64,000 bases of DNA from Tridacna crocea (Eukaryota > Mollusca > Bivalvia > Cardiida > Cardiidae): assembly GCA_943736015.1 (NCBI GenBank), contig OX031071.1, positions 498,501-562,500 of the forward strand, written 5' to 3'. The notes beneath the pieces were generated by a model. It did no database searches. It had not been told where the DNA came from and saw only the letters and a list, made by a program, of their open reading frames with translations. This document shows, one piece after another, positions 10,440 through 20,242 of this stretch (positions within the stretch are counted from its first letter, which is position 1; each line of letters starts with the position of its first letter). The position numbers and the translations under genes were made by a program.

Positions 10440-10850
10440 CTCTTTAACTCTTTACCAAATGACAACACTTTGATCTGTACCAAATAGAAGACATTTGCAG
10501 ACAATAAATTGAATGGAGCTAAAACAGTACTTTTTTGTCGCAATAAGGACAGAAAACACTTTTGAAAATGGAGAAAATACTGGTAACCACTAACCAGCAC
10601 TTCCTTCTTTTGTAACAATGTTTTCAAAAAGCTTTCTTCTTCAAAAAACTTTCTTCTTCAAAAAACTCAGACTTGATTGGTAAAAGGTACAAATTCTGTA
10701 AGTCATGCAAATTTAACATCATTAACAATGTGCTGAAATTCTTAGGCAAGACTGAAGACATTGTGGGAAAAGGAGAAAATGCTAGTTTAATACCACCATT
10801 TTATCCTGTTCCCACAATGTTTTCAAAGATAAAATCCATACACTGACATA
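10440..10850. mobile_element. Decayed family A remnants
   Basis: Two eroded copies are recognisable from TTTAACTCTTTACCAAATGA (about 10441) with a GAAGACATTTGCAGACAATA arm, and from CATTGTGGGAAAAGGAGAAA (about 10760) with its partner arm TATCCTGTTCCCACAATG. Ends are unclear. Confidence 0.55.
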
Positions 10851-10898
10851 CAGGGTCATTAAAACTCTCTGATTGTCTGGAACAGTGCTTTAAACTCT

Positions 10899-11133
10899 TT
10901 AACCCTTTACTCCATCGATATTCATTTCTACGCATTGCTTGTAGGAGCGTTAGGAAAACATTGTGGCAAATGGCGAAATTGCTCGTGACGAGCAATTTCA
11001 CCTTTTGCCACAATGTTTTATATGCTATCAAAAGGTGTCATATACATGTACACATAAGAAACAGCTTCATCCTTGCTGTTTTTTAGGGTCAATTAGAGAT
11101 ACCAAAGAAATGCCTTATGGGGTAAAGGGTTAA
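10899..11133 (+). mobile_element. Family B MITE (in claudin-like gene A intron 1)
   Basis: TTAACCCTTTACTCCATCGA starts at 10899 and TTATGGGGTAAAGGGTTAA ends at 11133. The core hairpin tip is GCTCGTGACGAGC. Confidence 0.92.
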
Positions 11134-11310
11134 ACTGACTGTTTTCATGAGTCAGACAAATTGTTTTCCAGTACCCCTGGTTCACTTCCGGTATTTGACC
11201 ATTTCATAAGTTCGACAGGATGTACAGTTTATCTAAATCACAGTAATTGTCTAACTGACAGATTTTTAAAGCATATATAGTGAATAACTAACGTGAAAAA
11301 ATCTACTTAC

Positions 11311-11557
11311 GAGGTGACAGCCATTCCCAGAGGGGTCTGTACTGATCAGAAAATATGTACCAACAACCCAGGTAGCGTTTTCCGTTGTAATCTTTGTAAA
11401 AGGTGTAATCGTTGAAGCAAAACTCCCAAAGCCCACATTTCACGAATCTACTGTCCGCCCGTCCGAAGCTCTCCACCCAGTAAGGACTGGCGAAACCAAT
11501 AACCATCACAAAGATGGCGAAAAACAAACAAAATATACCGATCGTTCCCTTCTCCAT
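11311..11557 (-). CDS. Claudin-like gene A, exon 1 (full-gene annotation)
   Basis: The exon starts at ATG (plus 11555-11557) and ends at a CCTC|GTAAGTA donor (plus 11310 downward). Exons 11557-11311, 10057-9902 and 8799-8612 total 591 nt, giving a 196-residue four-helix membrane protein. Segment 1 is about residues 6-25. The first extracellular loop has W27, GLW (42-44), C47 and C65, matching the claudin/PMP22 plan W...GLWxxC...C, with a longer C-to-C spacing like insect septate-junction claudins (Sinuous, Kune-kune and Megatrachea type). The expected role is a paracellular barrier or junction component in the plasma membrane. Both introns are phase 1. The gene is head to head with a paralogue starting at 14782. 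Family placement is from motifs; the exact orthologue is not resolved. Confidence 0.87.
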
Positions 11558-11804
11558 GTTTGAAAATGGAGTCTCACCTGTAATTAGGTCAAATCACTCA
11601 GGTAAGTTAAATCGCAATTTCTTGGATTACTATGAAATTTAAGGATGAAGTAAAAATCTATCCGAATGACAGAAAGAACGACAATTATTTGGACGGATTC
11701 ATTTGAATTTTTAAAGGTAATGAAATTAATAGTTTAATTTGCGGATTTGGTCAAAGATAAAAAAAATTGTATGCATATATATATATATAGGAATTAAAGC
11801 TCAT
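11558..11804. promoter_or_regulatory. Upstream region of claudin-like gene A
   Basis: Sequence immediately 5' of the minus-strand ATG. A 5' untranslated region and promoter are expected here, but I see no convincing TATA box or initiator that I would defend. A (TA)n run lies at 11777-11789. Confidence 0.3.
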
Positions 11805-12560
11805 ACACTAGAGGTGGGTATTTAGATCTTTCACATCACACTATATATATATAACTGAAATTTATATAAAAAAAAGAAATACAAATCATCAAGAATTAAG
11901 AATCATAAAATTACAAAAACATTTTTGTTGTGATATTTCCTTTCGTAGCCTCTTAAACTTTTTGTAAGATTTCGCCCCAAAAAATAAAATGAAAAATAGC
12001 ATTGTGGGAATGTTAAGTGACTGGCAGGTGACTAGTGATGCTTAAATTCCATTACATAACAAACATGTAATTATTTTCCATAAAACCTTCTTCGGGCCCT
12101 ATGTTTGAAGCTTCGTATATAAATAAAGGAGTTGCTCATGTAAAAATAGATCGTTTTTCCCGTCGGTGTCGACCTAGGATGTAGTGAATCTCTAATTTCT
12201 CTGGTTGTTAGATGGTTTTCGACTACTGGGGTTTTATTAAAGAAAATTATAGTGCTCTGGGCGTATACGGATGATTTTTTTTAACCCTTTCCCAAACGAC
12301 AAACTTTTGGACTAGACCAAATTTAAAGCATTTGCAGACGACAATTCAGCTCTTGCTGAAAAGATAATTTCTGTCTATGATAGGGTAGAAAACATTGCGG
12401 GAAAAGGAGAAAATGCTGGTTACCAGCATTTTCTCCTTTTCCCACAATGTTTTCAAAAGGCTACTATTCTAGACCCGTAAAAACCAGGGATTGTTTGGGA
12501 AAGGGTTTACTTTGGTAAAATTTTCGTCCCAGAGTCTGAAGGGCCACCTTTAGCTCTTCC
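11805..12560 (+). repeat. Long dispersed repeat, copy 1
   Basis: This copy parallels 19312-20105 over its whole length. Shared segments include AGGTGGGTNTTTAGA, CATTGTGGGAATGTTAAGT, GGTTTTCGACTACTGGGGTT and AAAATTTTCGTCCCA. Copy 1 has an unfilled TTAA at 11953-11956 where copy 2 carries a family A MITE. Copy 1 has its own MITE at about 12284. The function of the repeat is unknown; the tail (TCTGAAGGGCC(A/G)CCTTTA) also appears inverted at 38038. Confidence 0.85.
12283..12509 (+). mobile_element. Family A MITE, CCCAAACGAC subtype
   Basis: TTAACCCTTTCCCAAACGAC opens the copy and GTTTGGGAAAGGGTTTA closes it. This subtype has CCCAAAC ends instead of CCACACG. The same subtype occurs at 16309, 39327 and 43447. 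Confidence 0.9.
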
Positions 12561-12599
12561 TTTACCAATAATGACACAAGAAGCTTTCGTGGACATTGT

Positions 12600-12650
12600 A
12601 GATCAAAGATCAGACCGTACAACAAGTGCTTTCTGATCTTCATCTATACT
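12600..12650 (+). repeat. AGATCAGAC-type short hairpin
   Basis: GATCAAAGATCAGACCGTAC pairs with GCTTTCTGATCTTCATC. It is a diverged member of the dispersed hairpin set. Confidence 0.6.
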
Positions 12651-12721
12651 TGCCGCTTAGGCAACATACAATGGTAAATAGATGATGATTCCGACATGTA
12701 ATTCATTCACACGAGCAAATT

Positions 12722-13212
12722 GCTATATATATGTCGTAGTCCAAACTGGAATCCAGGCAGATCCGGAATCTGCCTAGAGTGTAGCCTATAGACCAAACTG
12801 GAATTTGTCTATAACTAATCAGGATTTCAGTTTAGCTTTGCAGCTCTACAATCTGCCTAAACCAAATTTTAATAATTTCTCATTGAAAATAGGGCGTCTA
12901 CATTTGAATCAGCTTACTTTTAAACGTAAACCCCAAAATAAAAGCAGTTTTAGTCAGAAATTCGGAGGAAATATAAATTTTGAATGTTTTGTACTAATAA
13001 AAAAGGTGGGAAAAAGGGCAATTGTGGAAAAATCATATAAAATGCTTTAAATGAAAATACCTCTCAATTGTAAACATAATTAAATCAATATATTAAAAAA
13101 GAAATATTAGAAAACAATGTATTTTGTTCTATACAAAATTTAAATTGTAATTTGGTCTAGGCAGATTCCGGATCTGCCTAGATTCCAATCTGGCCTACGA
13201 CATATATATGCA
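12722..13212. mobile_element. TIR element with inner palindromes, about 490 bp
   Basis: The left end TATATATATGTCGTAG...GGCAGATCCGGAATCTGCCT (12727-12773) is matched in inverse by the right end AGGCAGATTCCGGATCTGCCT...CTACGACATATATATG (about 13160-13211). Arms are about 57 bp and close to 88 percent alike by eye. Each arm itself contains the palindrome AGGCAGAT(T)CCGGA-ATCTGCCT. There is no transposase. A TA-rich flank would fit a TA-targeting family, but this is not proved. Confidence 0.75.
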
Positions 13213-13276
13213 TAATCATAGAAATAACTAAAGTCGATTAACCAGATCATATCTTCCAAATACCACCTAGTATTGT

Positions 13277-13505
13277 TTAACTCTACCACACAATCCCTAC
13301 TTTTGACACCCCTGAGAAAAAAAAGCCTTTAGAAAACATTGTGAGAAAAGGAGAAAATGCCGATAACCAGCATTTTCTCATTTTCCCACAATGTTTTCCA
13401 CCCTTCACGACACAATTTTCTGTTTTTCAGTCACTTTTATTTTGTCGTCTGCAAATGCTTTCAATTTGGACGAGTCTAACATATTGTCGTTTGGTAATGA
13501 GTTAA
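13277..13505 (-). mobile_element. Family A MITE copy
   Basis: TTAACTCTACCACACAATCC starts at 13277 and GTTTGGTAATGAGTTAA ends at 13505. The core hairpin is complete except for small substitutions. Confidence 0.92.
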
Positions 13506-13537
13506 GCGTTAATATTACCCACAACGTTTTCTATCCG

Positions 13538-13598
13538 CCCCCCACCTCCCCCCCCCCCCAATGATTTTTTTTTTTTTTTTTTTGAGGGGGGGGGGGGG
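13538..13598. repeat. Homopolymer block C/T/G
   Basis: A run of C, then about 20 T, then about 14 G lies at 13541-13598. The block is nearly self-complementary and is a likely assembly-error site. Confidence 0.8.
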
Positions 13599-13599
13599 A

Positions 13600-14781
13600 G
13601 AGATCCTATTTATTTCGTCGTCAGCATGCGCTCTCAATATGGACAAGTTCGATCGATTTTCTTTTCTATTTGTTAGAATTAAGAATGCATTGATCATTCA
13701 TTTAAGAAGATGCCACCTGCTGTAAGCGACCACTTTATTTACTTCACCAGGGTGACCTGTGTATACAGGTTGGACTGCATTTTGTTTATCAAAAAATAGA
13801 ATTTATTTTAACCTTTTCAGCAGCATAGCTGAAGAAGAAAAAAAAATATTACGTATGTCATAGATTAGGACCGCATCTGTAGAAATTGTATATAAGATCC
13901 CTGCTACGATCAAGATCAGATGAGGGTTCGTATACATGTGTATGATAGATCTCTGATCAGACTGGACAGGACATGCTGTGTGGTTTAGACTCTATACTGT
14001 ACGGATGTTTCACCAAGCCTGAAAGATGAGAAGTCGGAGTTTCCGTGGGATGTACATATTTTCCTCGGTCGTTTTTCAGAGTTTTATGACCCTTTACCAC
14101 ACAATGATGACTTTAACACCATTTAGGAAAATCCTTTTGAAAACATTAAAACCGCAGTGCTGTTATTTCAAAGTTATGTCAAAGGGGATAATAACTCCTT
14201 ATTTCAAAGTGTAAATATGAGATCAGACTGCATGGTCTGTGCAGTCTGATCTTGATCGACACTGCGTGCTAATCAGCATAGGGGTTAACAGGCAGTCTAG
14301 GTAAAGTGTTGTTTGAAATTAATGAGTTCTCTTAATTTAGCTTGTTTGAAAAGTGAAGAAACATTCTCGGCGATATTGTTATAAGTCCCCATCCTGAAAT
14401 ACGGTTTCCAAGTTACGAATTTTAGGTCCTGAGCTAGCTTGAAAAATAAAAAAAAAATCTGAGGGTTCGGAGTAAAAAAATGTATAGACATAAAATTTCA
14501 TTATAAGATAGAGATTCTATGTGCACAACACTATTGTGTTGGCTTATAATCAGACAGAGAAACGAATACAAGAAATGTCCAGCATTAAAAAATATATATT
14601 ATGCATCGAAGCAAACCTATGTGACGCTTTTTACTTTAGGGGCCGAATAATAAACTTTTACAGGTGCGACAAAATTAATGAGTCACCGCGGTGTAAAATG
14701 AACTCGTCTGTCAACTGACCTTACAGGTAAACAAAAAAATTGAATGAAAATTCCAGGTTACGTTTAAAATTTTCTTACACA
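13600..14781 (+). other. Intergenic region upstream of claudin-like gene B
   Basis: A short AGATCAGACTGCATG / CAGTCTGATCTTGATCG hairpin lies at 14219-14262, and a partial family A arm (CCCTTTACCACACAATGATG) at 14091. The promoter of the gene starting at 14782 should be here. I see no defensible core-promoter motif. Confidence 0.4.
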
Positions 14782-15049
14782 ATGAGTGGCGGATCGAATC
14801 TATGGTCTGCTCTGGGCTTTATTTCATGTATTTTATCGTGTTTATTAATCGTGCTGTCGTTTTCCACGGCATATTGGGTAGAGCCCGACGATGGAGAGGA
14901 AAGCAGCGCAAAATTCGAAAAAATCGGACTATGGGAGATGTGTTTTACTGGATATACGGATATCAGGGACAGTTTTGGCCGGGTCTACAATGGTTGTTGG
15001 TGGATATTTTCTCGTCAGTATGACAGAATCAGGAAATATTTGTTACCGA
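14782..15049 (+). CDS. Claudin-like gene B, exon 1 (full-gene annotation)
   Basis: I chose ATG 14782 (MSGGSNLW...) because an earlier in-frame ATG at 14743 adds a non-conserved leader. The donor is CCGA|GTAAGT at 15050. Exons 14782-15049, 16796-16948 and 21007-21299 total 714 nt and give a 237-residue four-helix protein. Segment 1 is about residues 10-30. Loop 1 has W32, GLW (49-51), C54 and C72 followed by WWIF, the claudin/PMP22 signature with the same 17-residue C-to-C gap as the divergent paralogue. The expected role is an epithelial (septate) junction membrane protein. Both introns are phase 1, as in the paralogue. The introns are packed with MITEs. Confidence 0.88.
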
Positions 15050-15094
15050 GTAAGTAAAACAAGCCTTCTTAATTCTAGTGTTTGTTAGTCGGAG

Positions 15095-15243
15095 CACAGG
15101 AATTTGACATTCTATAACCAAAATAAATAATAAATATGAAACGAAAATCTCCCCTATTTAATATAAGTGTTTATATTATTTATAGGGCAGATCTTTTTCA
15201 TATGTTATCATTTATTTTGGTTATTGAATGTCAAATTCCTGTG
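15095..15243. mobile_element. CACAGGAA-ended MITE, 149 bp
   Basis: CACAGGAATTTGACATTC starts at 15095 and its complement GAATGTCAAATTCCTGTG ends at 15243. The arms continue inward with ATAACCAAAATAAAT / ATTTATTTTGGTTAT. Flanks GTCGGAG (15088-15094) and GTGGGAG (15244-15250) form a 7-bp target duplication with one mismatch. A half copy of the same family lies at about 30465-30540. Confidence 0.85.
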
Positions 15244-15351
15244 GTGGGAGTGGCCTTGGGCAACACACTTCAGTCATAGCCTAGTACATGATCACAGACA
15301 TGTGAGCTGTCATTTTAATTTACATGGAATAATGCCTAAAGCAGTGAAAAA

Positions 15352-15584
15352 AAACCCCTTTACCATTAGTCTAAATATCTCTTTTAAACAAAATAAATCT
15401 TTAGATAAAATGGTTGAAAAAGGCCAGGGGCAATTGCTGGTTACCAGTATTTTCTCCATTTCCCACCATGCTTTCTGTCCTTCAAAAGCCAAATCCTGTC
15501 ATTTGACTTGCATACAATATGTCGTCTGCAAAATGCTTTCAATTTCTACAAGTCTACAATTTTGTAATTTGGGTAAAGGGTTAA
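15352..15584 (-). mobile_element. Diverged family A MITE
   Basis: CCCCTTTACCATTAGTC opens it. The core is TGGTTGAAAAAGGCCAGGGG / TTCTCCATTTCCCACCATG, and the right end GGGTAAAGGGTTAA abuts the next copy at TTAA 15581-15584. Confidence 0.7.
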
Positions 15585-15812
15585 CCCTTTACCAGATGAC
15601 AAAATTTTAGCCTTGTCCAAAATGAGAGCATTTGCAGACGACAATTTCAATGTGGCTCAAATGCTGTAATTTTTCTTTAATAGGGTAGAAAACATAGTGG
15701 GAAAAGAAGAAAATGCTGGTTACCAGGCAGCATTTTCTCCTTATCCACAATGTTTTTAAACAGCTTTTCCCCCAGGGTCATTGAAAGTTGTCATTGTGTG
15801 GTAAAGGGTTAA
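15581..15812 (+). mobile_element. Family A MITE sharing TTAA with its left neighbour
   Basis: TTAACCCTTTACCAGATGAC starts at 15581 and GTGTGGTAAAGGGTTAA ends at 15812. The core is GAAAACATAGTGGGAAAAGA / CTTATCCACAATG. Confidence 0.88.
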
Positions 15813-15892
15813 AAAAATGACCAATGATTGCCAGCAACTTTATTTTTAGACTGAATGGCAAATATGCCCTTAGCTGGACCTATTTTACTCAT

Positions 15893-16312
15893 TAATTCTT
15901 GACAAAATGACAAAGTTTTAGACTTGTCCATATAGAAAGCTTTTGCAGACGACAATAAATACATGTATGACTCTTTGAGGCCTATCAGAAAAAAATCTGT
16001 ATTTAGGGATCTAGAAAGTGCTGCCTACCCTAAACTTTTTACGCCATGAATGACATAAAAGAAAATCTGTGGGGTGTGATTCCGGTACATGGTCTGTGTA
16101 AAAAGTTTCTGGAAAAAAAATCTCTACCTACCTTAACTTGCAGCATCTCGGACCAAAACTCTGAATACAGATATTTTTTTTTTATTTTTGCAGGAAGAAG
16201 AGAAAACATTGTGGGCAAAGGTTAACCAACATTTTCTCCTTTTCCCACAATGTTTTCAAGAGCCTTCATTTTCAGTGTCATTAAAACTAAGGATTGTGTG
16301 GTGATGAATTAA
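15893..16312 (+). mobile_element. Family A MITE with a nested insertion
   Basis: TTAATTCTTGACAAAATGAC opens it, and the 3' part GAAAACATTGTGGGCAAAGG...GTGTGGTGATGAATTAA ends at 16312. The middle is interrupted by unrelated sequence at about 15985-16190. Confidence 0.75.
15985..16190. mobile_element. Small nested foldback element, about 200 bp
   Basis: The left edge AAAAAAATCTGTATTTAGGG is mirrored by TCTGAATACAGATATTTTTT at the right edge. It lies inside the family A copy at 15893-16312. The target duplication is unclear because the flanks are A/T runs. Confidence 0.55.
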
Positions 16313-16539
16313 CCCTTTCCCAAACAACAAACTTTTGGACTAACCAAATTGAAAGCATTTGCAGACGACAATTCAACTCTTGCTGAAAAGAATATGATTT
16401 CTGTCTATGATAGAGTAGAAAACATTGTAGGAAAAGGAGAAAATGCTGGTTACCAGCATTTTCTCCTTTTCCCACAATGTTTTCAAAAGGCTACTATTCC
16501 AGACACGTAAAAACCAGGGATTGTGTGGTAATGAATTAA
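16309..16539 (+). mobile_element. Family A MITE sharing both TTAA sites
   Basis: TTAACCCTTTCCCAAACAAC starts at 16309 and GTGTGGTAATGAATTAA ends at 16539. Its left TTAA is the right TTAA of the previous element, and its right TTAA is the left TTAA of the family B copy at 16536. Confidence 0.92.
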
Positions 16540-16764
16540 CCCTTTATTCCATAGATAGTCATTTCTACACATTGCTTGTAGGAGCCTTTGGAAAACATTG
16601 TGGCAAAAGGTGAAATTGCTCATGACAAGCAATTTCACCTTTTGTCACAATGTTTTCTATGCTATAAAAAGTTGTCATTTACACATAAGAAACTGCTTCA
16701 TCCTTGCTGTTATTTAGGGTCAATTAGTGATGCCATAGAAATGCCTTATGGGGTAAAGGGTTAA
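16536..16764 (+). mobile_element. Family B MITE next to a splice acceptor
   Basis: TTAACCCTTTATTCCATAGA starts at 16536 and TATGGGGTAAAGGGTTAA ends at 16764. Only 31 bp separate it from exon 2 of claudin-like gene B (16796), so the branch-point region of that intron may lie inside the element. Confidence 0.92.
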
Positions 16765-16795
16765 AAACCTTTTACATTCTCTGTATCCGTTACAG

Positions 16796-16948
16796 GCTGG
16801 TTTGTGGCCACACAGGCTCTTATGACAATCAATGTAGTGTGTATCTTGACCTGTGTATTGCTTGGCTTGCTGCTTTTGCTGAAATGTTTTCCCAGTAAAG
16901 TGCAGAAAACTGTGGCAGCTGTTGTGACTCTGACAACCTATGCTGTGG
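16796..16948 (+). CDS. Claudin-like gene B, exon 2
   Basis: The acceptor is CCGTTACAG (16787-16795) and the donor is GGTATGT with GT at 16949. The exon completes a serine codon and then encodes WFVATQALMTINVVCILTCV, which is transmembrane segment 2. It continues into LLGLLLLLKCF, the SKVQK intracellular loop and the start of segment 3 (TVAAVVTLTTYAV). It is phase 1 at both ends, matching exon 2 of the divergent paralogue (WFIACQVM...). Confidence 0.87.
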
Positions 16949-18201
16949 GTATGTACATTATACTACCATTATGTATTTTGATGATCTTTAACAAAACAGA
17001 CCTGTTTTATCACAGGCCTCTGGTGTTGACTATGCATGTCATGGGCGGATCCAGAGGGGGGGGACCGGAAGTCCAGACCCCCCCTGGAATTTTGGCAAAA
17101 ATGTGGTTATCGGATTCGTGAAATGGTACTGGTTTAATATTGCACAGCATTTATGTAAAATACAGTCATAAATTATTAATTAAAAAAAAAAAAAAGGTTC
17201 TAAATGTGGAGACCTCCTCATGGTTAGAACTGGAAAAGTTGACTTTTCTTGTAAAAGGCTTACATGCACTGAAATCTGGAAATCAAAGTATCATATAATA
17301 AGACGAGTGTGTTTTCGGTGGGACCCTAAGAAAGATATCTGGATCGGCGCATGCATGTCATTTTCTACAGATTCAACCTGTCTTATATGACACATCACTC
17401 TCCCCATTATTGCAGGGATTGTGGAAATAGGCACTAATAAAGTTACAATGGAGAAAATGGCTATCATCACTTTGTTTGAGGAGAAATCAGGCCTGTTTTA
17501 GCTCCAGATTTCTTTATACTGTAATGATTTTTAGTGGCAAAAATTATTTGAAAAAAAAAATGATCAATTACTGCAAATCTTTATATACATTATCAAAAAA
17601 TAGAGCAACACAGCACACCAAGTACCTACATGTGCATTACCTAAGCCTATATTAGTTTGAAATTCAAAGTTATGATTGCCACGTAGAAATGTAGTCCGGT
17701 TCTGTACCCAGAATGCCCACATTAGATAGATGAGTATTTTTAAAATGCCATCTAGCGGGAGATAATGACCGAGGCCTCTGGGTACTGGCTGGTTCACTGG
17801 TAAAGTGTAGGACTCTCTCCTAGAGGTCCTGGGTTCAAGCTTTACTGGATCTGCGGGGTTTTTCGTGTTAGTGTCCTTGCGCAAAATACTTTAAAATCCT
17901 AGCCTAGGGTTTAGGGAATGCGTCAGTATATGAGCTGTCGCCATGATATCACAAAAATGATGTTGAATGTGAGTTATTAGGTGCAATGAGTAATCCACTT
18001 GGGCCATCACCCTTGAGGATTTCTAGTATTTATTTGCCTCATAACTCACAACTGTGGTTTATTGAGTGATAAACCATGATAGAAAGATTATTTCTTTATT
18101 GAAAAATTCACTTACCTTGTTCAGAATGACACCACTTGATAAAGAATGACGTCACTCTACATGGAATGTCGCAGATTTTACCATGCTTTCTTTGCGTGGT
18201 G
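16949..18201 (+). other. Claudin-like gene B intron 2, first part
   Basis: Positions 17044-17100 hold a G/C-rich fragment (GGATCCAGAGGGGGGGGACC and CCCCCCCTGGAATTTTGGC) that looks like the edge of a dispersed repeat. Positions 17745-17860 resemble a degenerate tRNA-derived sequence (GGTTCACTGGTAAAG and CTGGGTTCAAGC). Positions 18018-18110 share a short repeat (CCTCATAACTCA, GTTTATTGA-TGATAAACCATG) with about 26310-26380. Nothing coding was found. Confidence 0.5.
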
Positions 18202-18985
18202 GTTAACTCTTTCCCAAATGACAAATTTTAGACTCTTCCAAACTGAAAGAGATTGCAGACGACAATTTTAAATTCTACAATGACTGAAACGTCCTATCCA
18301 ACGGGCCCACAAACCAAGAAACAACATTAGTAATGTTGTGCGTATTGCGAGACGCATGTATTGGCATCAACAATAAATGTACATAGAACTCTACATGTAA
18401 CAAGGCGGACTATGACACAATACTCTTAACTGCGGATAGAAACACTAATTCCTTAGATTTTTCTTTTAACTACATTTTGGCCTGACTCGCCCAGGAAAAA
18501 CCAGAGATAAACCATTCTCTTTAATGGAAAAACTTTGGAAACCTGTACCCATTTGTCAATGTCAGATGCCATGGAATGTTGGGCCTCATTCACTTAACCC
18601 CTTTTCTCAAACCTTTCAGTATTCTGGCTACCAGTTGATTAAAACGTAAACTCAGAAATAAATATATATCGAATTTGAATTTGAAATACGTGTCGATGCC
18701 ACAAAGGTCTCTCTAGAAGTGAAGCTCAGCTACACCCATCTATAAATAGCCTCATCACATATCCCTCGTGCAAAACCGGTTTTGTATCTACCCGTCCGCG
18801 CTAGGACAATGGTACTCGGCTATACGCTGTACCACCGAATACCATCAATTCTCCAAAAGGGTAGAAAACACTGTGGGAAAAGGAGAAGTTGCTTGTTACG
18901 ACCAATTTCTCCTTTTCCAACAGTGTTATCAAAAGACTTATATTGCAGACATGTAAAAACCAGGGCTTGTTTGGGAAAGGGTTAG
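18202..18985 (+). mobile_element. Family A MITE with a large unidentified insertion
   Basis: TTAACTCTTTCCCAAATGAC opens the copy, the text leaves the consensus near 18290 and rejoins it near 18840 at TCTCCAAAAGGGTAGAAAAC. It ends GTTTGGGAAAGGGTTAG. The intact relative at 43447 shows where the arms should meet. The insert of about 550 bp has no clear inverted ends that I could confirm. Confidence 0.7.
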
Positions 18986-19081
18986 AAAGCTGAATTTGTG
19001 TGTCATGTTAGAAATACAAAACCAGTTTTATGGATTGATAATTTGTGATGACTTACTTGGTATCATAGATGATGAAGATGT

Positions 19082-19309
19082 GTTTACCCTTTACCACACA
19101 ATGCTGACTTTTAACACCCTTGAGGGAAGAGCCTTTTGAAAACACTGCAGGAAAAGGAGAAAATGCTGGGAACCAGCATTTTCTCCTTTTCCCACAGTGT
19201 TTTCTATCCTATCAGGGTCAAATTTCATTATTTTAGTCACATTGAAATTGTCATCTGCAAATGCTTTCAATTTGGACAAGGTCAAAATTTTGTTGTCTGG
19301 TAAAGAGTT
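19082..19309 (-). mobile_element. Family A MITE copy
   Basis: GTTTACCCTTTACCACACAA opens it with TTAA decayed to TTTA. GTCTGGTAAAGAGTTAA closes it at 19309. The core hairpin GGAAAAGGAGAAAATGCTGG / AACCAGCATTTTCTCC is complete. Confidence 0.9.
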
Positions 19310-19311
19310 AA

Positions 19312-20105
19312 AGGTGGGTTTTTAGAATTTTCACATCACAGGAAATTAAAAACTACATATGTCACTGAAATTTATATGAAAAAACAATACAAATCATCAG
19401 TAATTAAGAATCATAAAGTTACAAAAAATTTTTTTTGGGGTGGTATTCCCCTTAAAAGGCTACGTAGCCTCTTAACCCATTACCACACAATCCCTACTTT
19501 TGACGCCCCTAAGAAAGAAGCCTTTTGAAAACACTGTGGGAAAAGGAGAAAATGCTGGTAACCAGCATTTTCTCCTTTTCCCACAGTGTTTTCTACCCTT
19601 CCCAGAACAAATTTCAATTTTTCAGTCACTTTTATTTTGTCATCTGCTAATGCTTTCAATTTGGACCAGTCTAAAATTTTGCCGTGTGGTAAAGAGTTAA
19701 GCTATTTCTAGATTTCCCGCCGAATAGCAAAAAAGCATTGTGGGAATGTTAAGTAACTTACATGTGACTATATGACTATTAAATTCCATAACATAACAAA
19801 TATGTAATTATTTTCCATAATGTCTAGAACTTTGGATGCTAAGTTTGAAGCTTCGTCTGTATATTTCCGGTATGTAAATGAGGGAGTTGCTGGTGTAAAA
19901 AATAAGAATAGACTGTGTTTCCCGTTAGTGTTGACCTGGACTGCAGTAAATCTCTAATTTATCTAGTTGTCGGATGGTTTTCGACTACTGGGGTTTTATG
20001 AATGAAAATTATAAGGCTCTGGGAGTACATATATAAGGATGATTTTTTTGTATCCTTTTAAAATTTTCGTCCCAAAATCTGAAGGGCCGCCTTTAAGGCC
20101 TCTGT
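19312..20105 (+). repeat. Long dispersed repeat, copy 2
   Basis: This is a diverged copy of 11805-12560 in the same orientation. It carries a family A MITE at 19472-19700 exactly at the TTAA that is unfilled in copy 1 (CGTAGCCTCTTAA in both). It lacks the MITE found at about 12284 in copy 1. The pair therefore provides reciprocal filled and empty sites. Confidence 0.88.
19472..19700 (-). mobile_element. Family A MITE with an empty-site counterpart
   Basis: TTAACCCATTACCACACAAT starts at 19472 and GTGTGGTAAAGAGTTAA ends at 19700. The host repeat reads CCTCTTAA on the left and TTAAGC on the right, and the other host copy reads CCTCTTAAAC with a single TTAA. That shows a 4-bp TTAA duplication. 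Confidence 0.95.
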
Positions 20106-20242
20106 TGCTAGAGCATGGCTCACTGATATTTACCTAAAGCACGCCCAGGTAGTGCAGTCAGTGACGTACATAAATCAAGAACAGAGGGTTGCTGGTATGA
20201 TCTTTCCAATTTCTTTTGGAGGTTTGATGGTAGTAAGTACCG

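Noticed and set aside
13541..13598. Long C-T-G homopolymer hairpin as a functional structure
   Set aside because: More likely a simple-sequence tract or assembly error. Exact run lengths cannot be trusted.
17745..17860. Second SINE (GGTTCACTGGTAAAG with GGGTTCAAGC)
   Set aside because: Boxes are weak and no tail or target duplication was found. Mentioned only within the intron entry.
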